Origin: Neptuniibacter sp. CAU 1671
GTDB taxonomy: Bacteria; Pseudomonadota; Gammaproteobacteria; Pseudomonadales; Balneatricaceae
Length of the DNA: 64,000 bases
Assembly: GCF_029222905.1 (NCBI RefSeq)
Contig: NZ_JARHUE010000004.1
Coordinates: 222,433-286,432, forward strand
Reading direction: 5' to 3'
A program made the translations under genes and the position numbers. Below are positions 8,957-17,563 of the stretch, in pieces (the first letter of the stretch is position 1; the number at the start of each line of letters is the position of its first letter). The notes under the pieces are model-generated. The model was not told the origin of the DNA. It saw nothing but the letters and a program-made list of their open reading frames with translations, and searched no databases.

Positions 8957-9811
8957 TCAATTAAATACGACGGTTTTGTTGCCCTGTACCAGAATCCGAT
9001 CTTCCAGATGCCAACGCAAACCACGCGCCAACACCGCTTTTTCAACATCGCGTCCCAGACGCACCATGTCTTCCGGCCGGTCACGGTGGCTGATACGGAT
9101 CACATCCTGATCAATAATCGGGCCCGCATCCAGATCTTCCGTCACATAATGACAGGTGGCACCAATCAGTTTTACGCCCCGTTCATGAGCCTGATGATAG
9201 GGTTTTGCTCCAGCAAAAGAAGGCAGGAAGCTGTGATGAATATTGATAATGCGGTGGGCATAACTGGCACAGATATCCTCGGGCAGGATCTGCATGTAAC
9301 GCGCCAGTACCACAACATCGGCTTCATATTCGCGAATCAGCTGACTGACCCGATCAAAATGCGGCTGCTTGTTATCACGATCAACCGGCACATGGATAAA
9401 CGGGATATTGTGCCACTCCACCATACTGCGCAACACATCGTGGTTGGAGATTACGCAGGGAATCTCGCAATCCAGCTCTTTTTCGTGGTAACGGTAGAGC
9501 AGATCAGCCAGACAGTGTGATTCCCGGCTGGCCATCAGGACCACTTTTTTCGGTTTGCCGGAGTCGGAGATCTCCCAAACCATGTTGAACGACTGGGCAA
9601 TCGGCGCAAACGCCTGACGCAGTTCATCCAGTGTAAATGGCAAAGTGCTGGCGCTGATCTCAACCCGCATAAAAAACCAGCCGGTTGAGGTGTCGCTGTG
9701 CTGGTTAGCGTCGGCGATGGAACCACCATGGCTGGAGATAAAGTTACTCACCATCGCCACAATGCCTACCCGATCGGGACACGCCAGTACCAGTCTGAAT
9801 CTACGTTCCAT
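8957..9811 (-). CDS. purU: Formyltetrahydrofolate deformylase
   Basis: Predicted 284-residue 10-formyltetrahydrofolate hydrolase, releasing formate and THF to balance one-carbon pools and supply purine synthesis. An N-terminal ACT domain (residues 5-85, with FFMRVEI) precedes the formyltransferase domain carrying ISNHDVLRSMVEWHNIPF, INIHHSFLPSFAGAKPYHQA and the late LDAGPIIDQDV aspartate. The ATG at 9811 has GGGA at proper spacing; the GTG at 9817 is too close to it. Length matches E. coli PurU. phhB lies upstream in the same direction after about 100 bases. Confidence 0.95.
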   Translation of the reverse strand: MERRFRLVLACPDRVGIVAMVSNFISSHGGSIADANQHSDTSTGWFFMRVEISASTLPFTLDELRQAFAPIAQSFNMVWEISDSGKPKKVVLMASRESHCLADLLYRYHEKELDCEIPCVISNHDVLRSMVEWHNIPFIHVPVDRDNKQPHFDRVSQLIREYEADVVVLARYMQILPEDICASYAHRIINIHHSFLPSFAGAKPYHQAHERGVKLIGATCHYVTEDLDAGPIIDQDVIRISHRDRPEDMVRLGRDVEKAVLARGLRWHLEDRILVQGNKTVVFN

Positions 9812-9909
9812 TGCCACAATCCCACTGCATTCCGCTTATAAGGCTGGCTATTCTAGCAGCATGCCTGACGCTGGAAAACGACCGATGCAGCGATTTCAGC
9901 GGCGGGTAC

Positions 9910-10251
9910 TCAGGCTGACTCTGAATAAAGCTGATCGGAGCGTGCCGCACAGATAAAGTCATTGCGGTGCAAGCCGCCAATCTTATGGGTGTACCACACC
10001 AGCTCCACCCGCCCCCAGGCGGTCAGAATATCAGGATGATGCTGTTCTGCTTCTGCCAACGCACCCACCTGGTTGGTAAACGCCAGCGCCGTGGCAAAGT
10101 TTTTGAAGGTATAGGTCCGCTTCAGCTGGGGAGTACCCTTTACGTCAACGATCTGCCATTCCGGAATTTCCGCCAGCAGCTCAAGCGCCTCGGCATCGTC
10201 AACTTTGGGCGCACCAACACGACAGGCTTCGCACTGTTCTTGATTTAACAC
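9910..10251 (-). CDS. phhB: Pterin-4a-carbinolamine dehydratase
   Basis: Predicted 113-residue PCD/DCoH family protein that dehydrates 4a-hydroxytetrahydropterin, normally recycling the cofactor of phenylalanine hydroxylase. The catalytic motif HHPDI starts at residue 71, and the [21 protein letters not shown] segment supplies the other conserved histidines. No phenylalanine hydroxylase gene is in this window, so the physiological partner (PhhA or molybdopterin/folate metabolism) is not shown. Neighbour purU is also pterin-related, which may be coincidental. Confidence 0.92.
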   Translation of the reverse strand: MLNQEQCEACRVGAPKVDDAEALELLAEIPEWQIVDVKGTPQLKRTYTFKNFATALAFTNQVGALAEAEQHHPDILTAWGRVELVWYTHKIGGLHRNDFICAARSDQLYSESA

Positions 10252-10358
10252 AACGTTTCCTCTCTTAACCTGACTATTGTTACTGTAGCAGACCGCAGCA
10301 GGCTTGACTTTGCTCAGGTCTGGCCTTTCACTGAAGGTAATAAAAATAAGGGGTTAGC

Positions 10359-11882
10359 ATGAACTTTGTACCTGAACGTGCGATTGCTTTGCATGCCTGC
10401 CGACTGGGCATAGACACCCATCAGGAACCCACCATTTACCTGCGTGATGACAGCCCCGTGTGCCGCTCTGAGGGTTTTGCGGCTCGCTCCCGGGTTCTGG
10501 TCAGAACACAACATCACCATCTGATTGCCACGCTTAACACCGTCACCGGTGATCTGCTGCAACCGGGCTGCGTTGGTTTCTCAGAATCCGCCTGGCATCT
10601 GCTTGAGCTGAGGGAACGAACCGAGGTTTGGCTTTCCCACCCCCGGCATGTCCAATCCATTGGCTACATCCGCGGCAAGGTCTACGGCAAAACCTTCACT
10701 CCCGAACAACTTGCCGAGATCATTAACGATATTGTGGCCGGCCGTTATGCCGATGTTCATCTGGCTGCGTTTATTACGGCCTGCAGCGGAGATCACCTGA
10801 ACATTGAGGAAGTGACCGACCTGACTAAAGCCATGGTTGAATCCGGCAACCGGATTCATTGGGAGCAGCCAATGGTGGTCGATAAACACTGCGTAGGAGG
10901 TCTGCCCGGCAACCGCACAACGCCCATTGTGGTACCAATTCTCTGCGCAGCAGGGCTTACCATGCCCAAAACCTCCTCGCGCGCGATTACCTCTCCCGCC
11001 GGCACAGCCGACACCATGGAAACTCTGACTGAAGTCAGCCTGTCGCTGAAAGCCATGCGGCGCGTCGTCAAACAGGAAGGTGGCTGTCTTGCCTGGGGCG
11101 GCTCAGTGCGACTCTCCCCCTCCGACGATCTGCTGATTCAGGTTGAGCGGGCACTGGATATCGACAGCGAAGGACAACTGATCGCCTCGGTCTTGTCGAA
11201 AAAGATTGCTGCTGGTGCAACCCATGTGCTGATTGATATTCCGGTTGGTCCGACAGCAAAAGTGCGCAGCCAGGCCGCCGCAGAACAACTGGCACAGAGT
11301 TTTAGTGACGTTGCCAGAACCTTGGGGCTGAACCTTTCAATTTTACTCAGTGACGGCAGTCAGCCTGTCGGACGGGGCATTGGGCCTGCGCTGGAGGCGC
11401 GGGATATTCTGCAGGTATTACAAAACGATCCGGGGATGCCGGAAGACCTGTTTCATAGAGCAGCGAACGTAGCCGGCGCCATGCTGGAGATGGCCGGAAC
11501 TGCAGCGAAGGGTTTGGGGCGGCAGCAGGCGATCGAGATTCTTCAGTCGGGTGCGGCATGGCAGAAATTCCAGGCCATCTGTAAAGCACAGGGCGGCCTT
11601 AAAACTCCGCCGGTTGCTCCTTATCGTTATGAATATCTGGTCAATGGTGGCGGCAAAGTGCTCGCCTTTGATAACCGTTTACTGGCCAAGGTTGCCAAAC
11701 TGGCCGGCGCACCGGCTTCTCCGGCCGCGGGTGTAGACCTGCATTGCAAAGTGGGTGACCAGCTCAGTAAACATCAGCCACTGCTGACGTTACATGCCGA
11801 CAGTTCCGGTGAACTAAACTATGCCGTTGAGTTCTTAGAAGATCACCCGGAAGTCATCCTATTGGAGCGCGATGAACACTGA
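10359..11882 (+). CDS. Type 2 thymidine/AMP phosphorylase-like protein
   Basis: Predicted 507-residue pyrimidine-nucleoside phosphorylase superfamily member of the long type 2 class (putative thymidine phosphorylase), which includes archaeal AMP phosphorylases. An N-terminal extension of about 95 residues precedes the catalytic core, which carries VDKHCVGGLPGNRTTP, TSSRAITSPAGTADTME and AWGGSVRLSPSDD; a C-terminal barrel-sandwich domain follows. The phosphate loop differs from E. coli DeoA (KHSTGG). It overlaps the PRPP-synthetase-like gene by 11 nt. Substrate (nucleoside or nucleotide) cannot be told from sequence; the context favours nucleotide salvage. Confidence 0.88.
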   Translation: MNFVPERAIALHACRLGIDTHQEPTIYLRDDSPVCRSEGFAARSRVLVRTQHHHLIATLNTVTGDLLQPGCVGFSESAWHLLELRERTEVWLSHPRHVQSIGYIRGKVYGKTFTPEQLAEIINDIVAGRYADVHLAAFITACSGDHLNIEEVTDLTKAMVESGNRIHWEQPMVVDKHCVGGLPGNRTTPIVVPILCAAGLTMPKTSSRAITSPAGTADTMETLTEVSLSLKAMRRVVKQEGGCLAWGGSVRLSPSDDLLIQVERALDIDSEGQLIASVLSKKIAAGATHVLIDIPVGPTAKVRSQAAAEQLAQSFSDVARTLGLNLSILLSDGSQPVGRGIGPALEARDILQVLQNDPGMPEDLFHRAANVAGAMLEMAGTAAKGLGRQQAIEILQSGAAWQKFQAICKAQGGLKTPPVAPYRYEYLVNGGGKVLAFDNRLLAKVAKLAGAPASPAAGVDLHCKVGDQLSKHQPLLTLHADSSGELNYAVEFLEDHPEVILLERDEH

Positions 11883-12756
11883 CACCACGCTGATTTTTTC
11901 ACTGGACGCTGATGCCCTTGCCAGCAAACTCAGCCATACCCTGAGAATCGAGCAAGGCGCTTTAGAACGTCGCGGTTTCCCCGATGGGGAACACTACCTC
12001 CGGCTACTGACAGATTGCAGCCAGCGGCATGTTATTCTCTGTGCGTATCTGGATCATCCAAACGCAAAACTGCTGGAACTGATTTTTCTGGCACAGGCGG
12101 CGCGTGATCAGGGCGCGCTCAAGGTCGGATTGGTAGTCCCCTATCTGCCCTACATGCGTCAGGATAAAGCGTTCCAAGCGGGAGAAGTGGTGACCTCAAG
12201 GTTTTTTGCACAACTGCTCTCCAGCCACTTTGACTGGCTGGTCACCGTCGACCCTCACTTGCACCGTTATAAAAGTCTGGATGAGATTTACACCCTTCAA
12301 TCCACTGTTGTGGAAGCCGCTCCAGTCATTGCCAACTGGATTATTGATAATGTCACAAAGCCGTTGCTGATCGGACCCGATAGCGAAAGCGAACAGTGGG
12401 TTGCCCATGTCGCCTCTCTGGCGGGCGCACCCTACCAGATTCTCAACAAAACCCGTTATGGTGATTACGATGTAGCCGTATCACCCATCGATTTTTCCGG
12501 GTTCAAACAGCACACCCCGGTATTAGTGGATGACATTATCTCCAGCGGTAAAACACTGCAGATGACACTTGCCCAACTGCAGCAAACAGCATTACCCAAA
12601 GCCATCTGCATTGCGGTGCATGGTTTATTCGCCGGAGATGCCTATCACCTGTTACAACAACAGGCAGAGGTGCTTACCTGTGACAGCGTGCCTCACCCGT
12701 CAAACCGGATTACACTGGCTCCCGCTCTCGCCGATGCTGTGCGCGCTATGCTATGA
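11872..12756 (+). CDS. Ribose-phosphate diphosphokinase homologue (archaeal-like)
   Basis: Predicted 294-residue PRPP synthetase family protein, shorter than the usual bacterial PrsA (about 315) and closer in form to archaeal class enzymes. Seen are RRGFPDGEHYLRL, the ATP-site PYLPYMRQDKAF, VTVDPHLHR, IGPDSESEQWV and the PRPP loop VLVDDIISSGKT. It overlaps the phosphorylase gene by 11 nt and the alkB-like gene by 4 nt (ATGA), so all three are one operon. It is probably a second, specialised paralogue; a housekeeping prs elsewhere is assumed, not seen. Confidence 0.88.
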   Translation: MNTDTTLIFSLDADALASKLSHTLRIEQGALERRGFPDGEHYLRLLTDCSQRHVILCAYLDHPNAKLLELIFLAQAARDQGALKVGLVVPYLPYMRQDKAFQAGEVVTSRFFAQLLSSHFDWLVTVDPHLHRYKSLDEIYTLQSTVVEAAPVIANWIIDNVTKPLLIGPDSESEQWVAHVASLAGAPYQILNKTRYGDYDVAVSPIDFSGFKQHTPVLVDDIISSGKTLQMTLAQLQQTALPKAICIAVHGLFAGDAYHLLQQQAEVLTCDSVPHPSNRITLAPALADAVRAML

Positions 12757-13373
12757 ACGCTGACAATACGCTCTGCCTGAATCCGGGGACTCTCTGGCTG
12801 GATGATACATTTCTGTCGCAACCCGAGGCCAACGACTATTTTGAGGTTCTCTTAAATGAGATCGACTGGCAGCAAGGTAGCATCATACTGTTCGGCAAAA
12901 CTCGGGTAATTCCCAGGTTACAGGCTTTTATGGCTGACCCTGGCCTTCGATACAGCTACTCAGGCAAAACACTCTCAACCAACACCTGGCACCCCAAGGT
13001 GCAGGAACTGGCAAACCGTATCGAACAGTACACCGGTACTCGGTTTAACGCTGTATTACTGAACCTGTATCGAGATGGTAATGACAGCATGGGCTGGCAC
13101 AGTGATGATGAACCCGAGCTGGGCGATGACCCTCACATCGCCAGCCTGTCATTGGGTACAGCACGCACCTTTATGCTGCGCCGCAAAAAAAGAAGCAAAG
13201 GCGAGCGATCCCTGCAATTGGACTTAAACCATGGCGCACTGCTTTATATGGGATCAGGAGTGCAGCAGCACTGGCAGCACAGTCTGCCTAAAGCCTCCCA
13301 CTGCCCGCGAGCCCGTATCAATTTAACCTTCCGTCAAATCATCACCGGCTCTGACAAAAGCGATTACAACTGA
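12753..13373 (+). CDS. AlkB-like Fe(II)/2-oxoglutarate dioxygenase
   Basis: Predicted 206-residue 2-oxoglutarate/Fe(II) dioxygenase of the AlkB family, nearer in layout to ALKBH2/3 than to E. coli AlkB. The facial triad is H116-x-D118 (GWHSDDE) and H176 (WQHSLPK); 2-oxoglutarate arginines are R188 and R194 in ARINLTFR. Such enzymes oxidatively demethylate alkylated DNA or RNA bases. It is translationally coupled (ATGA) to the PRPP-synthetase-like gene, an unusual partner. Its 3' end overlaps the convergent flavodoxin gene by 10 nt. Confidence 0.93.
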   Translation: MNADNTLCLNPGTLWLDDTFLSQPEANDYFEVLLNEIDWQQGSIILFGKTRVIPRLQAFMADPGLRYSYSGKTLSTNTWHPKVQELANRIEQYTGTRFNAVLLNLYRDGNDSMGWHSDDEPELGDDPHIASLSLGTARTFMLRRKKRSKGERSLQLDLNHGALLYMGSGVQQHWQHSLPKASHCPRARINLTFRQIITGSDKSDYN

Positions 13374-13810
13374 GCCTGCCACTGCTCAAGCCACTTCAGA
13401 GCCTCTGTTACCGGGTCCATGGTTTCACAGGCATCAATGTACAGCGGTATGCCCACGCATTTGAGCTGAAGATCAAATAACAACTCATTCAGCATCTTCG
13501 GACCACCGGCAAATTCCTCATAACCGCTGTCACCCAGACCTATCAGGCCATAGCGAATATGCGGCAAGGGCGGACATCCGTCACGCATCTGAACATACAG
13601 ATGCAGCATCTCATCAGGCAATTCACCCTGGCCCGTGGTGGAGGAACAGAACAGGATGACCTCGGTATCTTCAGCCAACACCGTCTCCAACTCAGGACGG
13701 GTAAACACCGATACATGATGGCCAGCCTGTTTTAGCTGATCCGCACAGCTGCGGGCTACCTCCTCCGCATTACCATAGACTGTCCCCACCAACACCTTGA
13801 TATTCGCCAT
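13364..13810 (-). CDS. Flavodoxin, MioC/YqcA family
   Basis: Predicted 148-residue flavodoxin-fold electron carrier. The FMN phosphate loop GTVYGNAEEVA is at residues 9-19, followed by SSTTGQGELPD and GLGDSGYEEFAGG, the three FMN-contact loops in order. The call between MioC and YqcA is uncertain. MioC supports biotin synthase chemistry in vitro. It stands alone, convergent with the alkB-like gene. An AGTTTTAT context precedes the ATG; the ribosome-binding site (GGGAG) is about 7 bases upstream. Confidence 0.88.
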   Translation of the reverse strand: MANIKVLVGTVYGNAEEVARSCADQLKQAGHHVSVFTRPELETVLAEDTEVILFCSSTTGQGELPDEMLHLYVQMRDGCPPLPHIRYGLIGLGDSGYEEFAGGPKMLNELLFDLQLKCVGIPLYIDACETMDPVTEALKWLEQWQAQL

Positions 13811-13942
13811 AAAACTCTCCCACAGACTGGGTTACAGATTGTGCCGTTTAGGACAGCAGATTAAAAGTTATCAGGCCGTAATAAAAACACCTTAAGTGTT
13901 TCATTCAGCGACCGCTAACCTTATATAAGCGATCATTTTTTT

Positions 13943-13970
13943 TGCAATGCAGAAAACAGCTTCTAAACTG
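13943..13970 (+). promoter_or_regulatory. Possible sigma-70 promoter
   Basis: TTGCAA, a 16-base spacer and TAAACT lie about 30 bases before the 106-residue ORF. Matches are moderate (4/6 in each box), so this is a candidate only. Confidence 0.35.
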
Positions 13971-14000
13971 AAATTGTGATAGCAGTGAAGGGGAAAGAAA

Positions 14001-14321
14001 ATGTCGAACCAGAATCTCTCTAAATTACTTGAAGGTTGGGAAAACCGCGCCCGTGCCAACAGCGGATTGATTGAAGAAGTTTTGTCTATCTATCAGGCCG
14101 ACTCTGTCAAACTGGAAGCACTGTCTCGCATGTACCGCTTGCCCAAAGCAGACGTTGTTGCATCACTGATTCACGAAGCACTACAGGAACTCGAAGCCAA
14201 AATGCCTTATGTGCCAGGTAACAAGGTCATCCGCATCGAAGACGGCGAAGAGATTTATGAAGATGCTGGCCCTATGCCACGTTATTTAGAAGAACAGCGT
14301 AAACTGCTGAACGCATCCTGA
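14001..14321 (+). CDS. Conserved small protein (pilin-assembly-like annotation)
   Basis: Predicted 106-residue soluble acidic protein. The N-terminal half (residues 25-70) is helical with a ribbon-helix-helix-like look (LEALSRMYRLPKADVVASLI). The C-terminal half carries the recognisable pattern MPYVPGNKVIRIEDGEEIYED then GPMPRYL. Homologues in Marinobacter and Pseudomonas relatives are often labelled type 1 pili tip component or pilin assembly protein, but I know of no proof and no pilus gene is nearby. AAGGGGAAAG precedes the ATG. A bidirectional terminator follows. Confidence 0.75.
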   Translation: MSNQNLSKLLEGWENRARANSGLIEEVLSIYQADSVKLEALSRMYRLPKADVVASLIHEALQELEAKMPYVPGNKVIRIEDGEEIYEDAGPMPRYLEEQRKLLNAS

Positions 14322-14387
14322 GCTATCGGCTCTTTATCCTCCTTCTCCCTGCTAGCGGGGTAGATTTTTTTACCCCTGATAAAACAC

Positions 14388-14412
14388 AAAACGCGGCCTA
14401 AGCCGCGTTTTC
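14388..14412. terminator. Bidirectional intrinsic terminator
   Basis: AAACGCGGC pairs with GCCGCGTTT around CTAA. T-runs or A-runs flank both sides, so it can end both the rightward 106-residue gene and the leftward cytochrome c gene. Confidence 0.85.
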
Positions 14413-14427
14413 TGAATCTTCATGGGA

Positions 14428-14808
14428 TTACTTAAGGCTTTTCAGGTAAGCCAGCAGGTAATCCTGTTCTGCTACGTCAGTGATTTCGATGTGACGCATG
14501 CGAGTGCCTGGTACGAACTGGTCATTGCCAGCCATCCATTTGCGCAGATTGTCTTCATTCCAAATAATTTTAGAATTTTTCAGCGCATCAGAATAAGCAA
14601 AACGTGGCAGGCTGCCAGCTTCACGACCTACGACGCCAACCAGACTTGGGCCAAACGCATTTTTGCTGGTATCAACAGAGTGGCAGGCTGCACACTTCTT
14701 AAAGACTTCAGCACCCGCTGCCTGCATTGCAGCCTCATCCGCCAGCGCAACATTTGCAGCTGCCAAAGGCAGCAGTAGAGCAAAGAGTTTTGCAGTTTTA
14801 GCTTTCAT
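14428..14808 (-). CDS. Periplasmic class I cytochrome c
   Basis: Predicted 126-residue c-type cytochrome. A signal peptide spans residues 1-23 (hydrophobic LFALLLPLAAANVALA, cleavage after ALA). The haem motif CAACH is at residues 39-43 and the likely axial methionine is in the VPGTRMRH segment. Size and layout resemble cytochrome c2/c-550 carriers of the Paracoccus/Methylobacterium kind. It probably shuttles electrons in the periplasm; the donor and acceptor are not shown. AGGGGCA precedes the start. Single gene with its own terminator. Confidence 0.92.
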   Translation of the reverse strand: MKAKTAKLFALLLPLAAANVALADEAAMQAAGAEVFKKCAACHSVDTSKNAFGPSLVGVVGREAGSLPRFAYSDALKNSKIIWNEDNLRKWMAGNDQFVPGTRMRHIEITDVAEQDYLLAYLKSLK

Positions 14809-14962
14809 GGTATTGCCCCTTAATCAAAAATTTAACCTTTGCCTTCAAGGTTGACGGATGGGTTTTCACCGCGGCTGTCAGTTCTTGCTGAAGGCTTGTG
14901 AGCCATATTAGCAAGTTTTCATTTCACACAATGGTCTAACGGAGCATTGCTTGACGCGCGTC

Positions 14963-14990
14963 AAAAAAAACGCAGCCCGAAGGCTGCGTT
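14963..14990 (-). terminator. Intrinsic terminator of the fumarase gene
   Basis: Read leftward, AACGCAGCC/GGCTGCGTT form a nine-pair stem with a TTCG tetraloop, followed by eight T residues. It lies 28 bases after the fumarase stop. Confidence 0.9.
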
Positions 14991-15018
14991 TGTATTAATT
15001 CACTGAAAATTGACCATT

Positions 15019-16524
15019 TTATGCCTGCTTGGCAATGATCTCTTTCCATTTGGCAGGGCCCGTGTTGTGCACAGATTCTCCATTCACATCAACGGCGACC
15101 GTGACCGGCATATCTTTTACTTCAAACTCGTAGATCGCTTCCATACCCAGCTCAGGGAAGGCCAATACTTCTGCGTTGGTGATCGCTTTAGATACCAGAT
15201 ACGCAGCACCACCAACGGCCATCAGGTAAACCGCACCGTTATCACGGATCGCTTCAATGGCAATCGGACCACGCTCTGATTTACCAATCATGCCGAGCAG
15301 ACCGGTAGATTCCAGTACCTGGCGGGTAAACTTGTCCATTCGGGTTGAAGTTGTTGGACCTGCAGGACCCACAACCTCTTCACGCACAGGATCAACCGGG
15401 CCAACGTAGTAGATAAAGCGACCTTTCAGATCAACCGGCAGTTCTTCACCGTTGTTCAGCATCTCAACGATTTTCTTGTGAGCAGCATCGCGGCCAGTCA
15501 GCATTTTGCCGTTCAGCAACACGGTTTCACCCACTTTCCACTCTTTAACATCTTCCGGCGTAATTTCATCCAGGTTAACGCGACGGGTGTTAGAGCCCAC
15601 TTCAAAAGTCACTTCAGGCCAGTCAGACAGACTTGGCGGCGTCAGGACCGCAGGGCCATCACCTTTCAGCTTGAAGTGTGTATGACGAGTCGCCGCACAG
15701 TTTGGAATCATACAGACCGGCAGAGACGCAGCATGGGTTGGATAATCCTTGATTTTGACATCCAGTACGGTAGTCAGACCGCCCAGGCCCTGAGCACCAA
15801 TACCCAGCTTGTTAACCGCATCCATGATTTCCAGACGCAGCTCTTCAACACGGTTTTGAGGACCACGCTCACGCAGCTCATGAATATCAATCGGATCCAT
15901 CAGGGATTCTTTCGCCAGTACAGCGGCTTTTTCTGCAGTACCACCAATACCCAGACCCAGCATACCCGGTGGGCACCAGCCCGCCCCCATGGTCGGCACG
16001 GTTTTCACGACCCAGTCGACAATGCTGTCAGAAGGATTCAGCATCACCATTTTGGATTTGTTCTCTGAACCGCCGCCTTTGGCTGCGACGTGTACTTCGA
16101 CTTCATCACCTTCAACGATTTCGTAATGAATAACCGCCGGGGTATTGTCTTTGGTGTTCTGACGTTTGCCAGCAGGGTCAGCCAGGATGGAGGCACGCAA
16201 AACATTATCGGGGTGCAGGTAAGCACGGCGCACGCCTTCATTGACCATGTCGGTCACGCTCTGTTTGGCATCCCAGGTGACATTCATGCCCACCTTCAGG
16301 AATACAGTCACGATACCAGTATCCTGACAGATCGGGCGATGCCCCTCAGCACACATACGTGAGTTGATCAAAATCTGTGCCATGGCATCTTTGGCAGCAG
16401 GATTTTCCTCTCTCAGGTAAGCCTCATGTACACCCTGAATAAAATCGATCGGGTGGTAATAGGAGATAAACTGCAAGGCATCAGCAATGCTGCTGACGAA
16501 ATCGTCTTCACGGATTACGCTCAT
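15019..16524 (-). CDS. Class I fumarate hydratase
   Basis: Predicted 501-residue iron-sulfur fumarase of the FumA/FumB class, hydrating fumarate to malate in the TCA cycle. Cysteines that may hold the [4Fe-4S] cluster occur in ICQDTGI, GWCPPGMLGLG and MIPNCAATRH. The C-terminal beta domain has VGPAGPTTSTRMD and a terminal TGPAKWKEII. The ATG at 16524 has GGGAG nine bases upstream; the GTG at 16539 overlaps that site. The leader contains a GC hairpin (16569-16584) of unknown meaning. Oxygen sensitivity is expected from the class. Confidence 0.95.
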   Translation of the reverse strand: MSVIREDDFVSSIADALQFISYYHPIDFIQGVHEAYLREENPAAKDAMAQILINSRMCAEGHRPICQDTGIVTVFLKVGMNVTWDAKQSVTDMVNEGVRRAYLHPDNVLRASILADPAGKRQNTKDNTPAVIHYEIVEGDEVEVHVAAKGGGSENKSKMVMLNPSDSIVDWVVKTVPTMGAGWCPPGMLGLGIGGTAEKAAVLAKESLMDPIDIHELRERGPQNRVEELRLEIMDAVNKLGIGAQGLGGLTTVLDVKIKDYPTHAASLPVCMIPNCAATRHTHFKLKGDGPAVLTPPSLSDWPEVTFEVGSNTRRVNLDEITPEDVKEWKVGETVLLNGKMLTGRDAAHKKIVEMLNNGEELPVDLKGRFIYYVGPVDPVREEVVGPAGPTTSTRMDKFTRQVLESTGLLGMIGKSERGPIAIEAIRDNGAVYLMAVGGAAYLVSKAITNAEVLAFPELGMEAIYEFEVKDMPVTVAVDVNGESVHNTGPAKWKEIIAKQA

Positions 16525-16683
16525 GGTTGAGGCTCCCACTTAAGCTCTTGTCTATCAAACGTCGGCCCACCCCAATCATGGGGTGAAATGAAAATACTTC
16601 CTCTGCGGGAAGCTAAACAGGGCGGCAGTATACACCAAAACTGGTTTCAGGCGTGTTCCGCCTTGGTATTAGTCGGGCCTGTT

Positions 16684-17538
16684 TCAGTGGGGAATGCCCA
16701 CCAGAAATGCGGCACAGTAGAAGAACCCAAATCCCGCCAGTAAACGGCCGGTCATGACAGTAATCATCTTCCGCGAGACCGGTTCCTGCTTGCCACTCAG
16801 TGCCCATGGCGCCGTTGCCAGCGGGAAAGTAAAAATGACCAGCCAGGCAGCCGGCAATGTGCCCGTCGCAACCCATAAAAAGGCGATCAGATAGCTGGCC
16901 AGCAGTCCACCGCGGTAGAGCCACATGGCACGAGGATACCCCAGCCTGACACTCAGCGTTGCGACACCCTGAGCTTTATCCTCCTCAAAATCGCGCAGCT
17001 CATTGCTCAGCAAAAGCATGGCCACCAGCACACTCACCGGAACAGCCTGTAACCATATATGGACACTAAAATGACCCACTTGAGCATAATAGGCCCCCGC
17101 CACCATCATCATGCCCATCAGCCAGAACACCAGCGGCACGCCCAGTCCACGGCGTTTATAGTTGATCGGCTCCATGGTGTAACCAATCGCGCCGATAACA
17201 CCTAAAAACACCAGCCAGACCAATCCAAGACCGGAATGCATCACCAGATAGAGGGTGATGGGAATGGTCGCCACAAACGCCAGCAAACCTAGAAAAAAAT
17301 TCCGCCGAATCCGTCGCTGATACTCTGGATCTAGACCCTTGCCATCGGAATAGTCATTAATCAGATTGACTCCGGACTGCAGCAATACACCGGCCAGCAG
17401 CACCAATGCAGCCGTTAGCGTGTCGTAAAAGCCATCACGGTACGCACTGAACAGTCCTGTGGAGCAGGCCACCAGGCTAACGCTCAGGGAAAACGGACGC
17501 AGCGCTTTGCGGAAATTATATTTTGATACAAAAATCAC
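16684..17538 (-). CDS. UbiA-family prenyltransferase, MenA-like
   Basis: Predicted 284-residue integral membrane prenyltransferase with about eight to nine hydrophobic segments. The first Asp-rich motif NLINDYSDG is near residue 60-68 and the second NELRDFEED near 178-186. The NDYSDG form is typical of MenA (1,4-dihydroxy-2-naphthoate prenyltransferase) and relatives. No other menaquinone genes are in the window, and many marine gammaproteobacteria are ubiquinone-only, so the acceptor is uncertain. It lies 25 bases after trhP and on the same strand. Confidence 0.85.
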   Translation of the reverse strand: MIFVSKYNFRKALRPFSLSVSLVACSTGLFSAYRDGFYDTLTAALVLLAGVLLQSGVNLINDYSDGKGLDPEYQRRIRRNFFLGLLAFVATIPITLYLVMHSGLGLVWLVFLGVIGAIGYTMEPINYKRRGLGVPLVFWLMGMMMVAGAYYAQVGHFSVHIWLQAVPVSVLVAMLLLSNELRDFEEDKAQGVATLSVRLGYPRAMWLYRGGLLASYLIAFLWVATGTLPAAWLVIFTFPLATAPWALSGKQEPVSRKMITVMTGRLLAGFGFFYCAAFLVGIPH

Positions 17539-17563
17539 GGTCTGAGCCTGACATCATTCCTAA

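Noticed and set aside
16569-16584. ACCCC/GGGGT hairpin in the fumarase leader as a terminator or riboswitch
   Set aside because: No T-run in either direction and no recognisable riboswitch core.
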